From: Xanthomonas theicola
Lineage (GTDB): Bacteria; Pseudomonadota; Gammaproteobacteria; Xanthomonadales; Xanthomonadaceae
NCBI RefSeq assembly: GCF_014236795.1
Contig: NZ_CP049017.1
Location: forward strand, 2,954,001-3,018,000
DNA: 64,000 nucleotides
Direction: 5' to 3'
The notes under the pieces were generated by a model, which saw only the letters and a list, made by a program, of their open reading frames with translations, made no database searches and was not told the DNA's origin. Both the position numbers and the translations under genes were made by a program. Below, in pieces: positions 27,333 through 36,199 of this stretch (its first letter is position 1; every line of letters begins with the position of its first letter).

Positions 27333-28307
27333 CTAGGCGGCGAAATGTTCGTAGCCGCGCCGCGGCGGCTGCCAGGGCCGGCCATCGGCGTCGCGCACGA
27401 GGATGCCGCTGCCTGCGACGATGCGGCCGATCGGCGTCGCCTCCTCGCCGATCGCGCCCAGTGCTTGCACGATGGCCGCGCGCTGCGCCGGCGCGGCGGT
27501 GAAGCACAGTTCGTAGTCGTCGCCGCCGCCCAGTTGCCAGGCATGCACCTGCGCCGCGGTCGCATCCGCCGCGGCGGCAGCGGCCGGCAGCGCGGCCAGC
27601 CACAATTCGGCGCCGACGCCGCTGCGCACGCAGATGTGGTCCAGATCGGCCAGCAGGCCGTCGGAGAGGTCGACGCAGGCATGCGCCAGGCCGCGCAGGC
27701 GCAGCCCGGCCTGCACCCGCGGCGTCGGCCGCAGCAAGCGGCGGCGCAGGTGCTCGTGGAGTGGATCGGCGGCGACGCGGGCCACGTCCAGGCGCCCGGC
27801 CTGCCACAAGGCCAACGCCGCGGCGGCCTCGCCCGGGCGCCCGGTGACCCAGATCTCGTCGCCCGGCCGGGCGCCGTCGCGGCGCAGCGCGGCACCCGGC
27901 GCCACGCTGCCGATCGCGGTGACCGACAGCGACAGCGGCCCGCGCGTGGTGTCGCCGCCGGCCAGCACGATGGCGTGTGCGTCGGCCAGCGCGAAGAACC
28001 CGTCGGCGAAGGCGTCGATCCACGCCGCATCCGCGTGCGGCAACGACAGCGACAGCATGCACCAGCGCGGCTGCGCGCCCATCGCGGCGAGGTCGGACAG
28101 GTTCACCGCCAGGGTCTTCCAACCCACGTCGGCCGGCGCCGTCTCGACCGGGAAGTGCACCCCGGCATTGAGCGTGTCGGTGGTGATCGCCAGTTGCTCG
28201 CCCGACGCCGGCTGCAGCAGCGCCGCGTCGTCGCCGATGCCCAGCGCCACGTCCGCGCGCGCCCCGATGCGGGCGCGCAGGCGATCGATCAGAGCGAATT
28301 CGGGCAT
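27333..28307 (-). CDS. thiL: Thiamine-monophosphate kinase ThiL
   Basis: Phosphorylates thiamine monophosphate to the active diphosphate. 324 residues from the ATG at 28305-28307 (MPEFALIDRLRARIG); an upstream in-frame start falls inside a dispersed repeat and is not believed. Signatures are GIGDDAALL, TTDTLNAGVHF, KTLAVNLSDLAAMGA, LAGGDTTRG, DLSDGLLADLDHI and GGGDDYELCF, all in family order. Last gene of the ribD-ribE-ribB-ribH-nusB-thiL run; separated from nusB by a repeat. Confidence 0.96.
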   Translation of the reverse strand: MPEFALIDRLRARIGARADVALGIGDDAALLQPASGEQLAITTDTLNAGVHFPVETAPADVGWKTLAVNLSDLAAMGAQPRWCMLSLSLPHADAAWIDAFADGFFALADAHAIVLAGGDTTRGPLSLSVTAIGSVAPGAALRRDGARPGDEIWVTGRPGEAAAALALWQAGRLDVARVAADPLHEHLRRRLLRPTPRVQAGLRLRGLAHACVDLSDGLLADLDHICVRSGVGAELWLAALPAAAAAADATAAQVHAWQLGGGDDYELCFTAAPAQRAAIVQALGAIGEEATPIGRIVAGSGILVRDADGRPWQPPRRGYEHFAA

Positions 28308-28313
28308 TGGCGG

Positions 28314-28522
28314 GGCCGGGAGTGCGGATTCGGGAGTGGGGATTCGCAACAGCGGCGGGCGGGCCCGATGCGAAACCGGAATGCGGGATTCGAGGCTTGC
28401 AGCACGGCAAGCGTAGCCGCGAACGTCGTTGCCGGAAATCCGCGTCCGGCTTGCGCGCGCAACGACCGTCGCCGGAAATGCCGCTGTGCGAACCCCACTC
28501 CCGAATGCCGAATCCCGCGGCG
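28314..28522. repeat. Variant dispersed hairpin repeat (GGGATTCGGGAGTGGGGATTCG type)
   Basis: Left arm 28317-28350 (ggattcgggagtggggattcg) and right arm 28492-28520 (ccactcccgaatgccgaatcc) are complementary, with about 140 bp between. It differs from the GGGACTCGGGA family by ATT for ACT but has the same design and gene-end position. It separates nusB from thiL. Confidence 0.7.
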
Positions 28523-28523
28523 C

Positions 28524-28997
28524 CTAGGCGCCGCTGCCCGACTCCACCGCGCGCCACTGCAGCGCGGCGCGATCGAGCACGCCGTTGACGTAGGTGTGGC
28601 CGTGTTCGGAGCCGAAGCGCTTGGCGGTCTCGATGGCCTCGTTGATCACCACCCGGTACGGCACGTCCTGACGATGCAGCAGCTCGTAGGCGGCCAGGCG
28701 CAGCACCGCGCGCTCGATCGCGTCCACTTCCTCGACCGTGCGGTCCAGGTAGCCGACCAGCGCCGCATCCAGTTCGGCGCGATGCTTGAGCACACCCTCG
28801 ACCAGGTTCTCGAAATAGATCAGGTCGGCGAGTTCGTGCGCCTGCTCGTGCGCGAACTGCGCGATCACGTGCTGCGCGTTGCCGCCGGACATCTGCCAGG
28901 CGTAGATCGCCTGCAGCGCACGCCGGCGCGCGCGCGAACGCAGCACCGGGTCGACGCCGTCGCGGCGGGTGTGCCTGTGGCCAGCGGACTTGTTCAC
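28524..28997 (-). CDS. nusB: Transcription antitermination factor NusB
   Basis: All-helical RNA-binding factor for rRNA antitermination, 157 residues. I start at the GTG 28995-28997, which overlaps the ribH stop (GTGA). The usual NusB core begins at [19 protein letters not shown]; also visible are [31 protein letters not shown] and [10 protein letters not shown]. The ribH-nusB pair is a standard arrangement. Confidence 0.95.
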   Translation of the reverse strand: MNKSAGHRHTRRDGVDPVLRSRARRRALQAIYAWQMSGGNAQHVIAQFAHEQAHELADLIYFENLVEGVLKHRAELDAALVGYLDRTVEEVDAIERAVLRLAAYELLHRQDVPYRVVINEAIETAKRFGSEHGHTYVNGVLDRAALQWRAVESGSGA

Positions 28998-29461
28998 GGC
29001 AGCAGCTCCCAAAGATTGACCATCTCCAGCGCGCTCAGCGCCGCTTCCTCGCCCTTGTTGCCATGGCTGCCGCCGGCGCGCGCCTCGGCGTCCTCGACCC
29101 GTTCCACCGCCAGCACGCCGTTGAGCACCGGGATGCGGAAATCCAGCGACACCCTCAGCAGGCCGTCGGCGCAGCCATCGGCCACATGCTCGTAGTGGCG
29201 GGTGTCGCCGCGGATCACGCAGCCCAGCGCGACGATCGCCGCGTGCCGGCCGGCGGCGGCCACGCGCGCGGCGGCCAGCGGCAATTCCCACGCGCCAGGC
29301 ACGCGGACCACGTCCACCGCGTCGTCGGCGATGCCGTTGCCGGACAGGCTCGCGCGCGCGCCTGCGACCAGCACGTCGGTGATGCGCGCGTTCCAGCGGC
29401 TGGCGATGATCGCGAAACGGACCGCGGCGGGAGCGCGGAGGTCGCCTTCGTAATGGGTCAT
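28994..29461 (-). CDS. ribH: 6,7-dimethyl-8-ribityllumazine synthase RibH
   Basis: Joins dihydroxybutanone phosphate (from RibB) to the pyrimidine made by RibD, giving the riboflavin precursor. 155 residues, the usual length. Motifs are [47 protein letters not shown] (with the catalytic His) and [31 protein letters not shown] closes it. It overlaps nusB by 4 bp; a repeat separates it from ribB. Confidence 0.97.
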   Translation of the reverse strand: MTHYEGDLRAPAAVRFAIIASRWNARITDVLVAGARASLSGNGIADDAVDVVRVPGAWELPLAAARVAAAGRHAAIVALGCVIRGDTRHYEHVADGCADGLLRVSLDFRIPVLNGVLAVERVEDAEARAGGSHGNKGEEAALSALEMVNLWELLP

Positions 29462-29509
29462 GGCGGTGGCGGGTTCAGAGAATGGGCGAGTTTAGCAGGC
29501 GGCCTGCCC

Positions 29510-29626
29510 GGGACTCGGGACTCGGGACTCGGGACTCGGAAGAGCTTAGAGCACGGCGAACGCTTGCCCGCGGAGGCATCAGCCTTTTCCGGGTCCCGGG
29601 TCCCGGGTCCCGGGTCCCGGCTCCAC
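29510..29626. repeat. Dispersed GGGACTCGGGA hairpin repeat, copy 5
   Basis: Left arm 29510-29540 (four gggactc units), unique centre, right arm 29588-29622 (runs of tcccgggtcccgg). It lies between ribH and ribB. Its right arm encodes the last residues of RibB ([12 protein letters not shown]). Confidence 0.88.
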
Positions 29627-30733
29627 ATGCTCGACCACCTCCAGTCCGAACCCGGCCAGCCCGATCTGGCGGCGCGGCGTGCCCAGCACGCGCAACTTGC
29701 CCAGGCCCAGATCGGCCAGGATCTGGCTGCCGGCGCCGTTGCGCCGCCACTGTCCCACGTCCTTGCTGTTGGCGGCCACGTCGGGATGCTTGCGCAGCCG
29801 CGCCAGCAGCGCCTGGCTGTCACGCGGCACCGACAGCACCACCATCACCCCGCTGCCGGCCGCGGCGATCGCGCGCAGCGCGTCGCTGGAGGCCACGCCG
29901 AAATCGTCGCGGCGCCAGTGCAGCAGGTCGGCCAGCGGATTTTCCACCTGCACCCGCACCAGGGTCGGCGTCGCCGCGTCGGGCGTGCCGCGCACCAGCG
30001 CGAAATGCAGGTCGTGGGCGATGCGGTCGCGGTAGGTGACCAGGGTGAAGCCGCCGAACTCGGTCTCGATCGCCCGCTCGTCGATGCGCTCGACCGTGTG
30101 CTCGGTGGCCAGGCGGTAGGCGATCAGGTCGGCGATCGAGCCCATCTTCAAGCCATGCGCGCGCGCGAACAGCTCGAGTTCCGGACGGCGCGCCATGCTG
30201 CCATCGGGATTGAGGATTTCCACGAGCACCCCGGCCGGCTCCAGCCCGGCCAGTTCGGCCAGGTCGGCGGCCGCCTCGGTGTGGCCGGCACGGTTCAACA
30301 CGCCGCCGGCCTGAGCGATCAGCGGAAAGATGTGGCCCGGCCGGCTGAGATCGCCGGGCTTGGCGTCCGGCCGGACCGCGGTGCGAATGGTGTGGGCGCG
30401 GTCGGCGGCGGAAATGCCGGTGGTGACGCCTTCTGCGGCTTCGATGCTGACGGTGAAGTTGGTCTGGAACTGCGCGGTATTGGCCTGCACCATCGGCGCC
30501 AGACCCAACTGCGCGCAGCGCGCCGGCGACATCGGCAGGCACACCAGGCCACGGCCGTGGGTGACCATGAAATTGATGTCCGACGCCTTGACCAGTTCGG
30601 CGGCCATGATCAGGTCGCCCTCGTTCTCGCGGTCCTCGTCGTCGACGATGACCACCATGCGGCCGACGCGGATTTCATCCAGCAGCTCGGGGACGGGGGC
30701 GAAGTTCAGGCTGGGGGTGGCGGATGGCGGCAT
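29579..30733 (-). CDS. ribB: 3,4-dihydroxy-2-butanone-4-phosphate synthase RibB with degenerate GTP cyclohydrolase II domain
   Basis: 384 residues. Residues about 15-215 are DHBP synthase: VVIVDDEDRENEGDL (acidic loop), GLVCLPMSP, TGISAADRA, RPGHIFPL, GHTEAAADLAELAG. They convert ribulose 5-phosphate to the four-carbon unit for RibH. The C-terminal half has the RibA fold (VRVQVENPLADLL, NGAGSQILADLGLGKLRVLG), but no three-cysteine zinc site is seen, so GTP cyclohydrolase activity is unlikely. This RibB-X form is common in proteobacteria. The tail [12 protein letters not shown] comes from a repeat. Confidence 0.93.
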   Translation of the reverse strand: MPPSATPSLNFAPVPELLDEIRVGRMVVIVDDEDRENEGDLIMAAELVKASDINFMVTHGRGLVCLPMSPARCAQLGLAPMVQANTAQFQTNFTVSIEAAEGVTTGISAADRAHTIRTAVRPDAKPGDLSRPGHIFPLIAQAGGVLNRAGHTEAAADLAELAGLEPAGVLVEILNPDGSMARRPELELFARAHGLKMGSIADLIAYRLATEHTVERIDERAIETEFGGFTLVTYRDRIAHDLHFALVRGTPDAATPTLVRVQVENPLADLLHWRRDDFGVASSDALRAIAAAGSGVMVVLSVPRDSQALLARLRKHPDVAANSKDVGQWRRNGAGSQILADLGLGKLRVLGTPRRQIGLAGFGLEVVEHVEPGPGTRDPGPGKG

Positions 30734-30802
30734 GGCGGACTCGCGAGAAGACGGATGGCGCCGCCGCTGGCGGCGGCGCGGCGGTGACGGACCCGGCGCA
30801 GT

Positions 30803-31402
30803 TCAGCCCTGGCCGCCGCGCAGCAGGCGTTCGACGTAGCGCGCGACCAGGTCGATCTCCAGATTCACCGCCGCGCCGACGGCAGTGTGCGCGAACGCGG
30901 TATGCGCCAGCGTGTGCGGAATCAGCGCCGCCTCGAACCCGGCGGCGTCGGCGTCGTTGACGGTCAGGCTGACCCCGTCCACGCAGATCGAGCCCTTCCT
31001 GGCGACATAGCGCAGCAGCGCCGGCGGCGCGACGAAGCGCCAGCGCTGCGCGCGCGCGTCCTCGTGGATCGACACCACCGCGCCGAGGCCGTCGACATGG
31101 CCGCTGACCAGATGCCCGCCAAGCCGGTCGGTCGGGCGCATCGCCCGTTCCAGGTTCAGCGCCGCGCCTTCGGCGAGCGCGCCGAGCGTGGTCAGGGCCA
31201 GGGTTTCGGTGGACGCATCGGCCTGGAACGTGTCCGCATCGAAGGCGACGACGGTCAGGCACACGCCATTGACCGCGATGCTCTCGCCGAGCTCGACGTC
31301 GGCGAACGGCAGGCTGCCGGTGGCGAAGGTGAAGCGGACATCGCCGCCCTGCGGCTGGCGCGCGGCGAGACGGCCGACGCCTTCGATGATTCCAGTGAAC
31401 AT
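30803..31402 (-). CDS. ribE: Riboflavin synthase RibE (alpha chain)
   Basis: Dismutates two lumazines to riboflavin. 199 residues from the ATG at 31400-31402 (MFTGIIEGVG), the family-typical start; the longer frame upstream lies in the riboswitch leader. Two lumazine-binding repeats are visible: first with GESIAVNGVCLTV, second with GGHLVSGHVDGLG and GVSLTVNDAD. Expression is probably under the FMN riboswitch directly upstream. Confidence 0.96.
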   Translation of the reverse strand: MFTGIIEGVGRLAARQPQGGDVRFTFATGSLPFADVELGESIAVNGVCLTVVAFDADTFQADASTETLALTTLGALAEGAALNLERAMRPTDRLGGHLVSGHVDGLGAVVSIHEDARAQRWRFVAPPALLRYVARKGSICVDGVSLTVNDADAAGFEAALIPHTLAHTAFAHTAVGAAVNLEIDLVARYVERLLRGGQG

Positions 31403-31483
31403 AAACGTTTCTCGCAAGCAGGGTGAGCGAAAAACGCCACAAGGCAAACAGGCGGACGCACAGCCGCCGGGCCGCGCGAACGC
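31403..31483 (-). promoter_or_regulatory. Expression platform between FMN aptamer and ribE
   Basis: Between aptamer and ATG the minus strand contains GGCGGC-TGTGC-GTCCGCC followed by TGTTTGCCTTG, a possible weak terminator, and GAGAAA shortly before the ATG. Whether control is by termination or by blocking initiation cannot be decided by eye. Confidence 0.45.
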
Positions 31484-31654
31484 CGTCTTCTTTCATCCGG
31501 ACTATACCGTCGGCTCCGGCATCGCACCGGATCTGCTGACCTTTCGCACCGGAGCCGCGCATGATGGCGCGGGGTTGCGTGCGAAAGCGCTCGCGGGCTC
31601 GCACGCTCGCGCATGCCTACCGCCGGTGGGGAATCGCACCCCGCCCTGAAGACG
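31484..31654 (-). ncRNA. FMN riboswitch (RFN element)
   Basis: On the minus strand the P1 stem CGTCTTC (31648-31654) pairs with GAAGACG (31484-31490). Inside are the hallmark RFN blocks AGGGCGGGGTGCGATTCCCC, ACCGGCGGTAGGCATG, CGGTGCGAAAGGTCAGCAGA, CCGGTGCGATGCCGGAGCCG and ACGGTATAGTCCGGATGAAA. It lies between ribD and ribE and should turn down ribE, ribB, ribH and possibly nusB-thiL when FMN is plentiful. Confidence 0.95.
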
Positions 31655-31871
31655 TTTGTGGTCGCCGGCGAACCGGCCCGCGCATTCTAGCAGGGCCGCC
31701 TGCACCGGCCCTGGCCGGTGGCCGCACCTCGGCGGGACAGTCTGCCGCGCGCGTACCGCGCCGCCCCGGTAGACTGTCAATCACCCGTCAAATCGCGCGC
31801 CGCGACAGGAGACACCGTTCCTTGGCCGCGCCCGGCGCGTCTGCCGACACCGCGCCGCGCCGCCGCCGTGC

Positions 31872-32966
31872 TCAGCGGGCCACCGGAACGTAGCGCAGCC
31901 GCAGATCCTGTCCCAGTTGCAGCGCCTCGTGCAGTTGCAGCGGCACGCGCTGCGCCAGCGTGTCGATGCCCAGGCCGGCCAGCAGCGGGCGCGCGTCGCC
32001 GCCGAGCAGCAGCGGCGCCAGGTACAGCAGCAGTTCGTCGACCAGGCCTGCGCGCAGCAGCGCGCCGCTCAGGGTCGCGCCGGCCTCGACCTGGACCTCG
32101 TTGATGCCGCGCGCGGCCAGCAGGCACAGCACCGCTTCCAGGTCGAACCGCCCCGCCCGCAGCGCGACCGCGGCGAATTCGGCCCCCGCCAGCGGCGGCG
32201 GCGCCAGTCCCGGCGCGTGCAGGTACAGGGTCGGCGCCGCGCCGTCGCGCACCTTCGCCTGCTGCAGCGTGCGCAGCCGCGCATCCAGCACCACGCGCAA
32301 CGGCGGCAGCAGGTCGGCGCCGTCGTCCAGGCGCGCGGTCAGCGATGGATCGTCGGCCAGCACGGTGCCGGCGCCGGTCAGGATCGCCCCGGCGCGCGCG
32401 CGCCAGCGCTGCACGTCCTGGCGCGCGGCCGCGCCGGTGATCCACTTCGATTCGCCGCTGGCCAGCGCGGTGCGCCCGTCCAGGCTGGCGCCGAGCTTGA
32501 GCCGCAGCCACGGCCGGCCACGTTCCACCCGCGACAAAAAGCCGCGGTTCAGGGCGCGCGCCTGTACTTCCATCAGCCCGGATCCGACCGCGATGCCGGC
32601 CTCGCGCAGCAGCGCGAAACCGCCGCCGTTGACCTGCGGGAACGGGTCGGCCATCGCCGCCACCACCCGCGCCACCCCGGCCTCGATCAGCGCCAGCGCG
32701 CACGGCGGCGTGCGCCCGAAGTGCGCACACGGCTCCAGGGTCACGTAGACGGTGGCGCCACACGCGCCGACACCGGCCTGACGCAGTGCGAACACCTCCG
32801 CATGCGGGCCGCCGGCGCGCTGGTGAAAGCCCTCGCCCAGCACCTCGTCGTCGCGCACGATCACGCAGCCGACCATCGGGTTGGGACGCGTGGTGTAGGC
32901 GCCGCGCTCGGCCAGGCGCAGCGCCTGCGCCATGTAGCGATGGTCGGCGGCGGAGAAACCACTCAT
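31872..32966 (-). CDS. ribD: Bifunctional pyrimidine deaminase/reductase RibD
   Basis: Second and third steps of riboflavin synthesis, 364 residues. The N-terminal deaminase has zinc-site HAE (GGPHAEVFAL) and PCAHFGRTPPC. The C-terminal reductase has LKLGASLDGRTALASGESKWITG and VEAGATLSGALL. The start ATG 32964-32966 overlaps the stop of the GNAT gene (ATGA). The frame is open far upstream but only antisense to nrdR. Upstream of the FMN riboswitch, so ribD itself may escape that control. Confidence 0.96.
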   Translation of the reverse strand: MSGFSAADHRYMAQALRLAERGAYTTRPNPMVGCVIVRDDEVLGEGFHQRAGGPHAEVFALRQAGVGACGATVYVTLEPCAHFGRTPPCALALIEAGVARVVAAMADPFPQVNGGGFALLREAGIAVGSGLMEVQARALNRGFLSRVERGRPWLRLKLGASLDGRTALASGESKWITGAAARQDVQRWRARAGAILTGAGTVLADDPSLTARLDDGADLLPPLRVVLDARLRTLQQAKVRDGAAPTLYLHAPGLAPPPLAGAEFAAVALRAGRFDLEAVLCLLAARGINEVQVEAGATLSGALLRAGLVDELLLYLAPLLLGGDARPLLAGLGIDTLAQRVPLQLHEALQLGQDLRLRYVPVAR

Positions 32967-33439
32967 GCCGCCGGCGCGCCGGCGTCGATGCGCATCACCA
33001 CCACCTGCAGCGGCCCCAGCGGCAGGTCCGCATGCCGCTGCCAGCCCAGGCGCCGGTAGAACGGCACCAACTGCGGCGCGCAGTACAGATACAGATCGCC
33101 GGCCCGCCGCCGCGCCGCGGCCTGCACGCAATGCGCGACCAGGTGCGCACCGACCCCGCCGCCGCGCGCCTGCGGGCGCACGTACAGCGTCGCCAGCCAT
33201 GGCGAAAACTGGCGGATGCGCGCGTCGTCGTTGTGCAGCAGGCTGACCGAGCCCAGCCAATCGTCGCCGTCGAGCGCGATCCAGCTGGTCGGGATGCGGC
33301 GGTCGCAGCGATGGCTGCGCAGGTCGGCTGCGGCTTCGGCCACGTCCCATTCCGGCAGCAGCGCGCCGAAGGCCTGCAGGTGCTCGCGGGCCAGCGCCGG
33401 AATGTGCTGCGCCGCCTCGGCCACGCAGACGATGCGCAT
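32963..33439 (-). CDS. GNAT family N-acetyltransferase
   Basis: 158 residues with the acetyl-CoA pyrophosphate loop VRPQARGGGVGAHLV (R/Q-x-x-G-x-G/A form) preceded by the strand LATLYV, and a C-terminal LVPFYRRLGWQ, typical of GNAT enzymes. The acceptor is unknown. It is tightly coupled to ribD (4-bp overlap) and starts 5 bp after nrdR, the usual xanthomonad order. Confidence 0.88.
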   Translation of the reverse strand: MRIVCVAEAAQHIPALAREHLQAFGALLPEWDVAEAAADLRSHRCDRRIPTSWIALDGDDWLGSVSLLHNDDARIRQFSPWLATLYVRPQARGGGVGAHLVAHCVQAAARRRAGDLYLYCAPQLVPFYRRLGWQRHADLPLGPLQVVVMRIDAGAPAA

Positions 33440-33444
33440 GCCGG

Positions 33445-33975
33445 TCAGCGCTTGCCGGCCTTGTCGGCCGGCTCGTCGGCGCGGACCAGGTCCAGCAGCG
33501 GCAATTGCTCGCTGCCCACCGGCAGTTCGCGCTCGAGCTTCTCGATCTCCTCGCGGAAATCGGCCACGTCCTGGAAGCTGCGGTACACCGAGGCGAAGCG
33601 CACATAGCCGACCTGGTCGAGCTTGCGCAGTTCGGCCATCACGTATTCACCGACCCGGATCGACGGCAGCTCGCGCTCGCCGGACATGCGCAACTGGTGC
33701 ACCACCGCGCGCACCGCCGCCTCGATCTGCTCCTCGGCCACCGGCCGCTTCTGCAGCGCGCGATCGAAACTGGTGCGCAGCTTGCGCGCATCGAAGGCCT
33801 CGCGGCCGCCGTCGCTCTTGATCACCGTCGGCAGTTTCAGCTCGATCGTCTCCAGCGTGCTGAACCGCTCGCCGCACGCCTCGCACTCGCGGCGGCGGCG
33901 GATCGTCGCGCCATCCTCGGACACGCGCGAATCGATCACCCGGGTGTCGGTGTGCTGGCAGAAGGGGCAGTGCAT
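33445..33975 (-). CDS. nrdR: Transcriptional repressor NrdR
   Basis: Represses ribonucleotide reductase genes in response to (d)ATP. 176 residues from the ATG at 33973-33975 (MHCPFC); upstream in-frame residues derive from a dispersed repeat. N-terminal zinc ribbon with four Cys (CPFC at 3-6, CEAC about 31-34), [17 protein letters not shown], then the ATP-cone ([29 protein letters not shown]). A C-terminal extension rich in E, D and K is normal in xanthomonads. It precedes the GNAT-ribD run. Confidence 0.96.
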   Translation of the reverse strand: MHCPFCQHTDTRVIDSRVSEDGATIRRRRECEACGERFSTLETIELKLPTVIKSDGGREAFDARKLRTSFDRALQKRPVAEEQIEAAVRAVVHQLRMSGERELPSIRVGEYVMAELRKLDQVGYVRFASVYRSFQDVADFREEIEKLERELPVGSEQLPLLDLVRADEPADKAGKR

Positions 33976-33983
33976 CAGGAAAG

Positions 33984-34116
33984 CCGGGACCCGGGACCCG
34001 GGACCCGGGACTCGGGGAAAAGCGGAATGCATCGGCCGGCCGGCCCGATGGCCATGCCAGCGGATGAGGGAACCGGCGCTTTGCCGAGTCCCCGGTCCCC
34101 AGTCGCCAGTCCCGAC
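33984..34116. repeat. Dispersed GGGACTCGGGA hairpin repeat, copy 6
   Basis: Left arm 33984-34016 (gggacccgggacccgggacc and a gggactcgggg unit), unique centre of about 70 bp with a GGCCGGCCGGCC palindrome, right arm 34085-34115 (gagtccccggtccccagtcg, then cagtcccg). It separates glyA from nrdR. Confidence 0.85.
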
Positions 34117-34119
34117 AAC

Positions 34120-35373
34120 TCAGCCATACACCGGATACGTCCTGCACTGCGCGGTCACCGCCTCGCGCACGCGGGCGATGACGGCGGCGTCGGTCGGGGC
34201 GTCGAGCACGTCGACGATCCAGTTGGCCAGGTCGATGCTGTCCTGCTCCAGGTAGCCGCGGGTGGTGATGGCCGGGGTGCCCAGGCGCAGGCCCGAGGTC
34301 ACGAACGGCGAGCGCGGGTCGTTGGGCACCGCATTCTTGTTGACGGTGATGTGGGCCTTGCCCAGCGCCGCTTCCGCGTCCTTCCCGGACGCCTGCCTGC
34401 CGATCAGGTCCACCAGCATCAGGTGGTTCTCAGTGCCGCCGGAGACGATCTTGTAGCCGCGCGCGATCAGCGTGCCGGCCATCGCCTGCGCGTTCTTCAC
34501 CACTTGCCGCTGGTAGTCCTTGAACTGCGGCTCCAGCGCTTCCTTGAACGCCACCGCCTTGGCCGCGATCACGTGCATCAGCGGACCGCCCTGGATGCCC
34601 GGGAACACGATCGACTGCAGCTTCTTGACCAGGTCCTCGCTCGCGCCCTGGGCCAGGATGATGCCGCCGCGCGGGCCGCGCAGGGTCTTGTGGGTGGTGG
34701 AGGTGACCACGTGCGCGTGCGGCAGCGGGCTCGGGTACACGCCGGCGGCGACCAGGCCGGCCACGTGCGCCATGTCCACGAACAGGAACGCGCCGACCTG
34801 GTCGGCGATGGCGCGGAAGCGCGCCCAGTCGATCCACTGCGAGTACGCGGAGAACCCCGCCACCACCATCTTCGGCTTGTGCTGCAGCGCCAGCCGCTCC
34901 ACCGCGCCGTAGTCGATCAGGCCCTGCTCGTTCACCCCGTACTGCACCGCGTCGAACAGCTTGCCGGAGGCGTTGACCTTGGCCCCGTGGGTCAGGTGCC
35001 CGCCGTGGGCCAGCGACATGCCCAGGATGGTGTCGCCCGGCTGCAGCAGCGCGAAGTACACCGCCTGGTTGGCCTGCGAGCCGCTGTGCGGCTGCACGTT
35101 GGCATAGTCTGCGCCGAACAGTTGCTTGACCCGGTCGATCGCCAGCTGCTCGGCGACGTCGACGAACTCGCAGCCGCCGTAGTAGCGCTTGCCCGGATAG
35201 CCCTCGGCGTACTTGTTGGTCAGTTGGCTGCCCTGCGCCTGCATCACCCGCGGGCTGCAGTAGTTCTCGCTGGCGATCAGCTCGACATGGTCTTCCTGGC
35301 GGCCGGCTTCGGCGGCGATGGCCTGGGCCAGTTCGGGATCGTAGGTTTCGATGCGGGCGTCGCGCGGGAACAT
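34120..35373 (-). CDS. glyA: Serine hydroxymethyltransferase GlyA
   Basis: PLP enzyme interconverting serine and glycine with tetrahydrofolate. 417 residues, the standard length. Clear motifs are [62 protein letters not shown] and the PLP lysine segment [14 protein letters not shown]. It ends 144 bp before nrdR with a repeat copy between. Confidence 0.97.
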   Translation of the reverse strand: MFPRDARIETYDPELAQAIAAEAGRQEDHVELIASENYCSPRVMQAQGSQLTNKYAEGYPGKRYYGGCEFVDVAEQLAIDRVKQLFGADYANVQPHSGSQANQAVYFALLQPGDTILGMSLAHGGHLTHGAKVNASGKLFDAVQYGVNEQGLIDYGAVERLALQHKPKMVVAGFSAYSQWIDWARFRAIADQVGAFLFVDMAHVAGLVAAGVYPSPLPHAHVVTSTTHKTLRGPRGGIILAQGASEDLVKKLQSIVFPGIQGGPLMHVIAAKAVAFKEALEPQFKDYQRQVVKNAQAMAGTLIARGYKIVSGGTENHLMLVDLIGRQASGKDAEAALGKAHITVNKNAVPNDPRSPFVTSGLRLGTPAITTRGYLEQDSIDLANWIVDVLDAPTDAAVIARVREAVTAQCRTYPVYG

Positions 35374-35439
35374 CGGGTCTCCGGGGCAGGGACAAAAGGC
35401 AGACCGCTAGTTTAAGCCCGGCGCGGCGCCGGCGGCGAA

Positions 35440-35476
35440 CCAAAACGACGACGGCCTCGCGGAGGGGAGGCTGTCG
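35440..35476 (-). terminator. Intrinsic terminator after the RcnB-like gene
   Basis: On the minus strand CGACAGCCTC and GAGGCCGTCG form a 10-bp stem with one mismatch, followed by TCGTTTTGG. It lies about 20 bp beyond the stop at 35498. Confidence 0.55.
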
Positions 35477-35497
35477 TGGCGTTGCGGGGGGCGCGGT

Positions 35498-35944
35498 TCA
35501 GTGGCCATTGAGCACCAGGTCGGCGATGACGCCGGTGGCGATGGCGACCAGCAACAGGTTGCCGCGGTCGTCGCGGACCCAGTGGTAGCCGCGGGGCGGG
35601 CGGCGCAGTTCGTAGCGCGGGTCGTCGTTGACCACGTAGACCGGGCCGCGGTCGTCGTGGCGATAGCGCTCGCCGCGTGCCCAGTAGTGCGGACGCGGCG
35701 GCGCGGGACGGTAGTCGCCGTCGCCGCGGCCGTTCCGGTACGCCTGGCGGTAACCGTCGCGATAGCCCTCGCGGTAGTAGCGGCGGTCGTCGTGGCCGTC
35801 GCGGTCGCGGTCGCCGCGGTCGTTCCAGCCGTAGCCATAGCGGTCGCGGCCGTCCCAGCCGTCGCGGGCGAAGGCCGGCGGCGCCATCGAGCCCAGCGCC
35901 AGCAGGGACGCAAGGGCAAGGGTGGCAATGCGTTTGATGTTCAT
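35498..35944 (-). CDS. RcnB-like periplasmic protein
   Basis: 148 residues from the ATG 35942-35944, with GGAG upstream. Signal peptide about 1-26 ending APPAFA. The middle is a charged R/D/G/Y/H-rich segment (about 30-90) and the C-terminus carries the RcnB-family pattern RGPVYVVNDDPRYELRRPPRGYHWV, ending with a hydrophobic DRGNLLLVAIATGVIADLVL. Members are linked to Ni/Co balance or envelope stress, but the metal role is not proven for such homologues. Single gene with its own terminator. Confidence 0.8.
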   Translation of the reverse strand: MNIKRIATLALASLLALGSMAPPAFARDGWDGRDRYGYGWNDRGDRDRDGHDDRRYYREGYRDGYRQAYRNGRGDGDYRPAPPRPHYWARGERYRHDDRGPVYVVNDDPRYELRRPPRGYHWVRDDRGNLLLVAIATGVIADLVLNGH

Positions 35945-36199
35945 GGCAGCTCCGTCACTTAATTGTTGGCACGACTGCATTCATGCGCTTGCCGTCTGAA
36001 CCGCATCCGGCTGGAACCGGTTATGTATTCAGCCTGACCGCAACGGGTAGGCGCGCATTCATCCCGTGCCTGCGGATGCGGCCGAAGCGCCTTGCCTTCG
36101 ATCGTGCGAACCCGATACCGGCCGCGTCCGGGGACCATGGCCAGGAGCGCATGGCGGCGAACGAACCGCCGCTGCCGCTTGTGCAAGGCCGACGCGCCC

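Noticed and set aside
31872..33605. A 577-codon RibD with a long N-terminal domain
   Set aside because: The upstream part is a shadow of the GNAT and nrdR genes. The ATG at 32966 overlaps the preceding stop and gives the normal RibD length.
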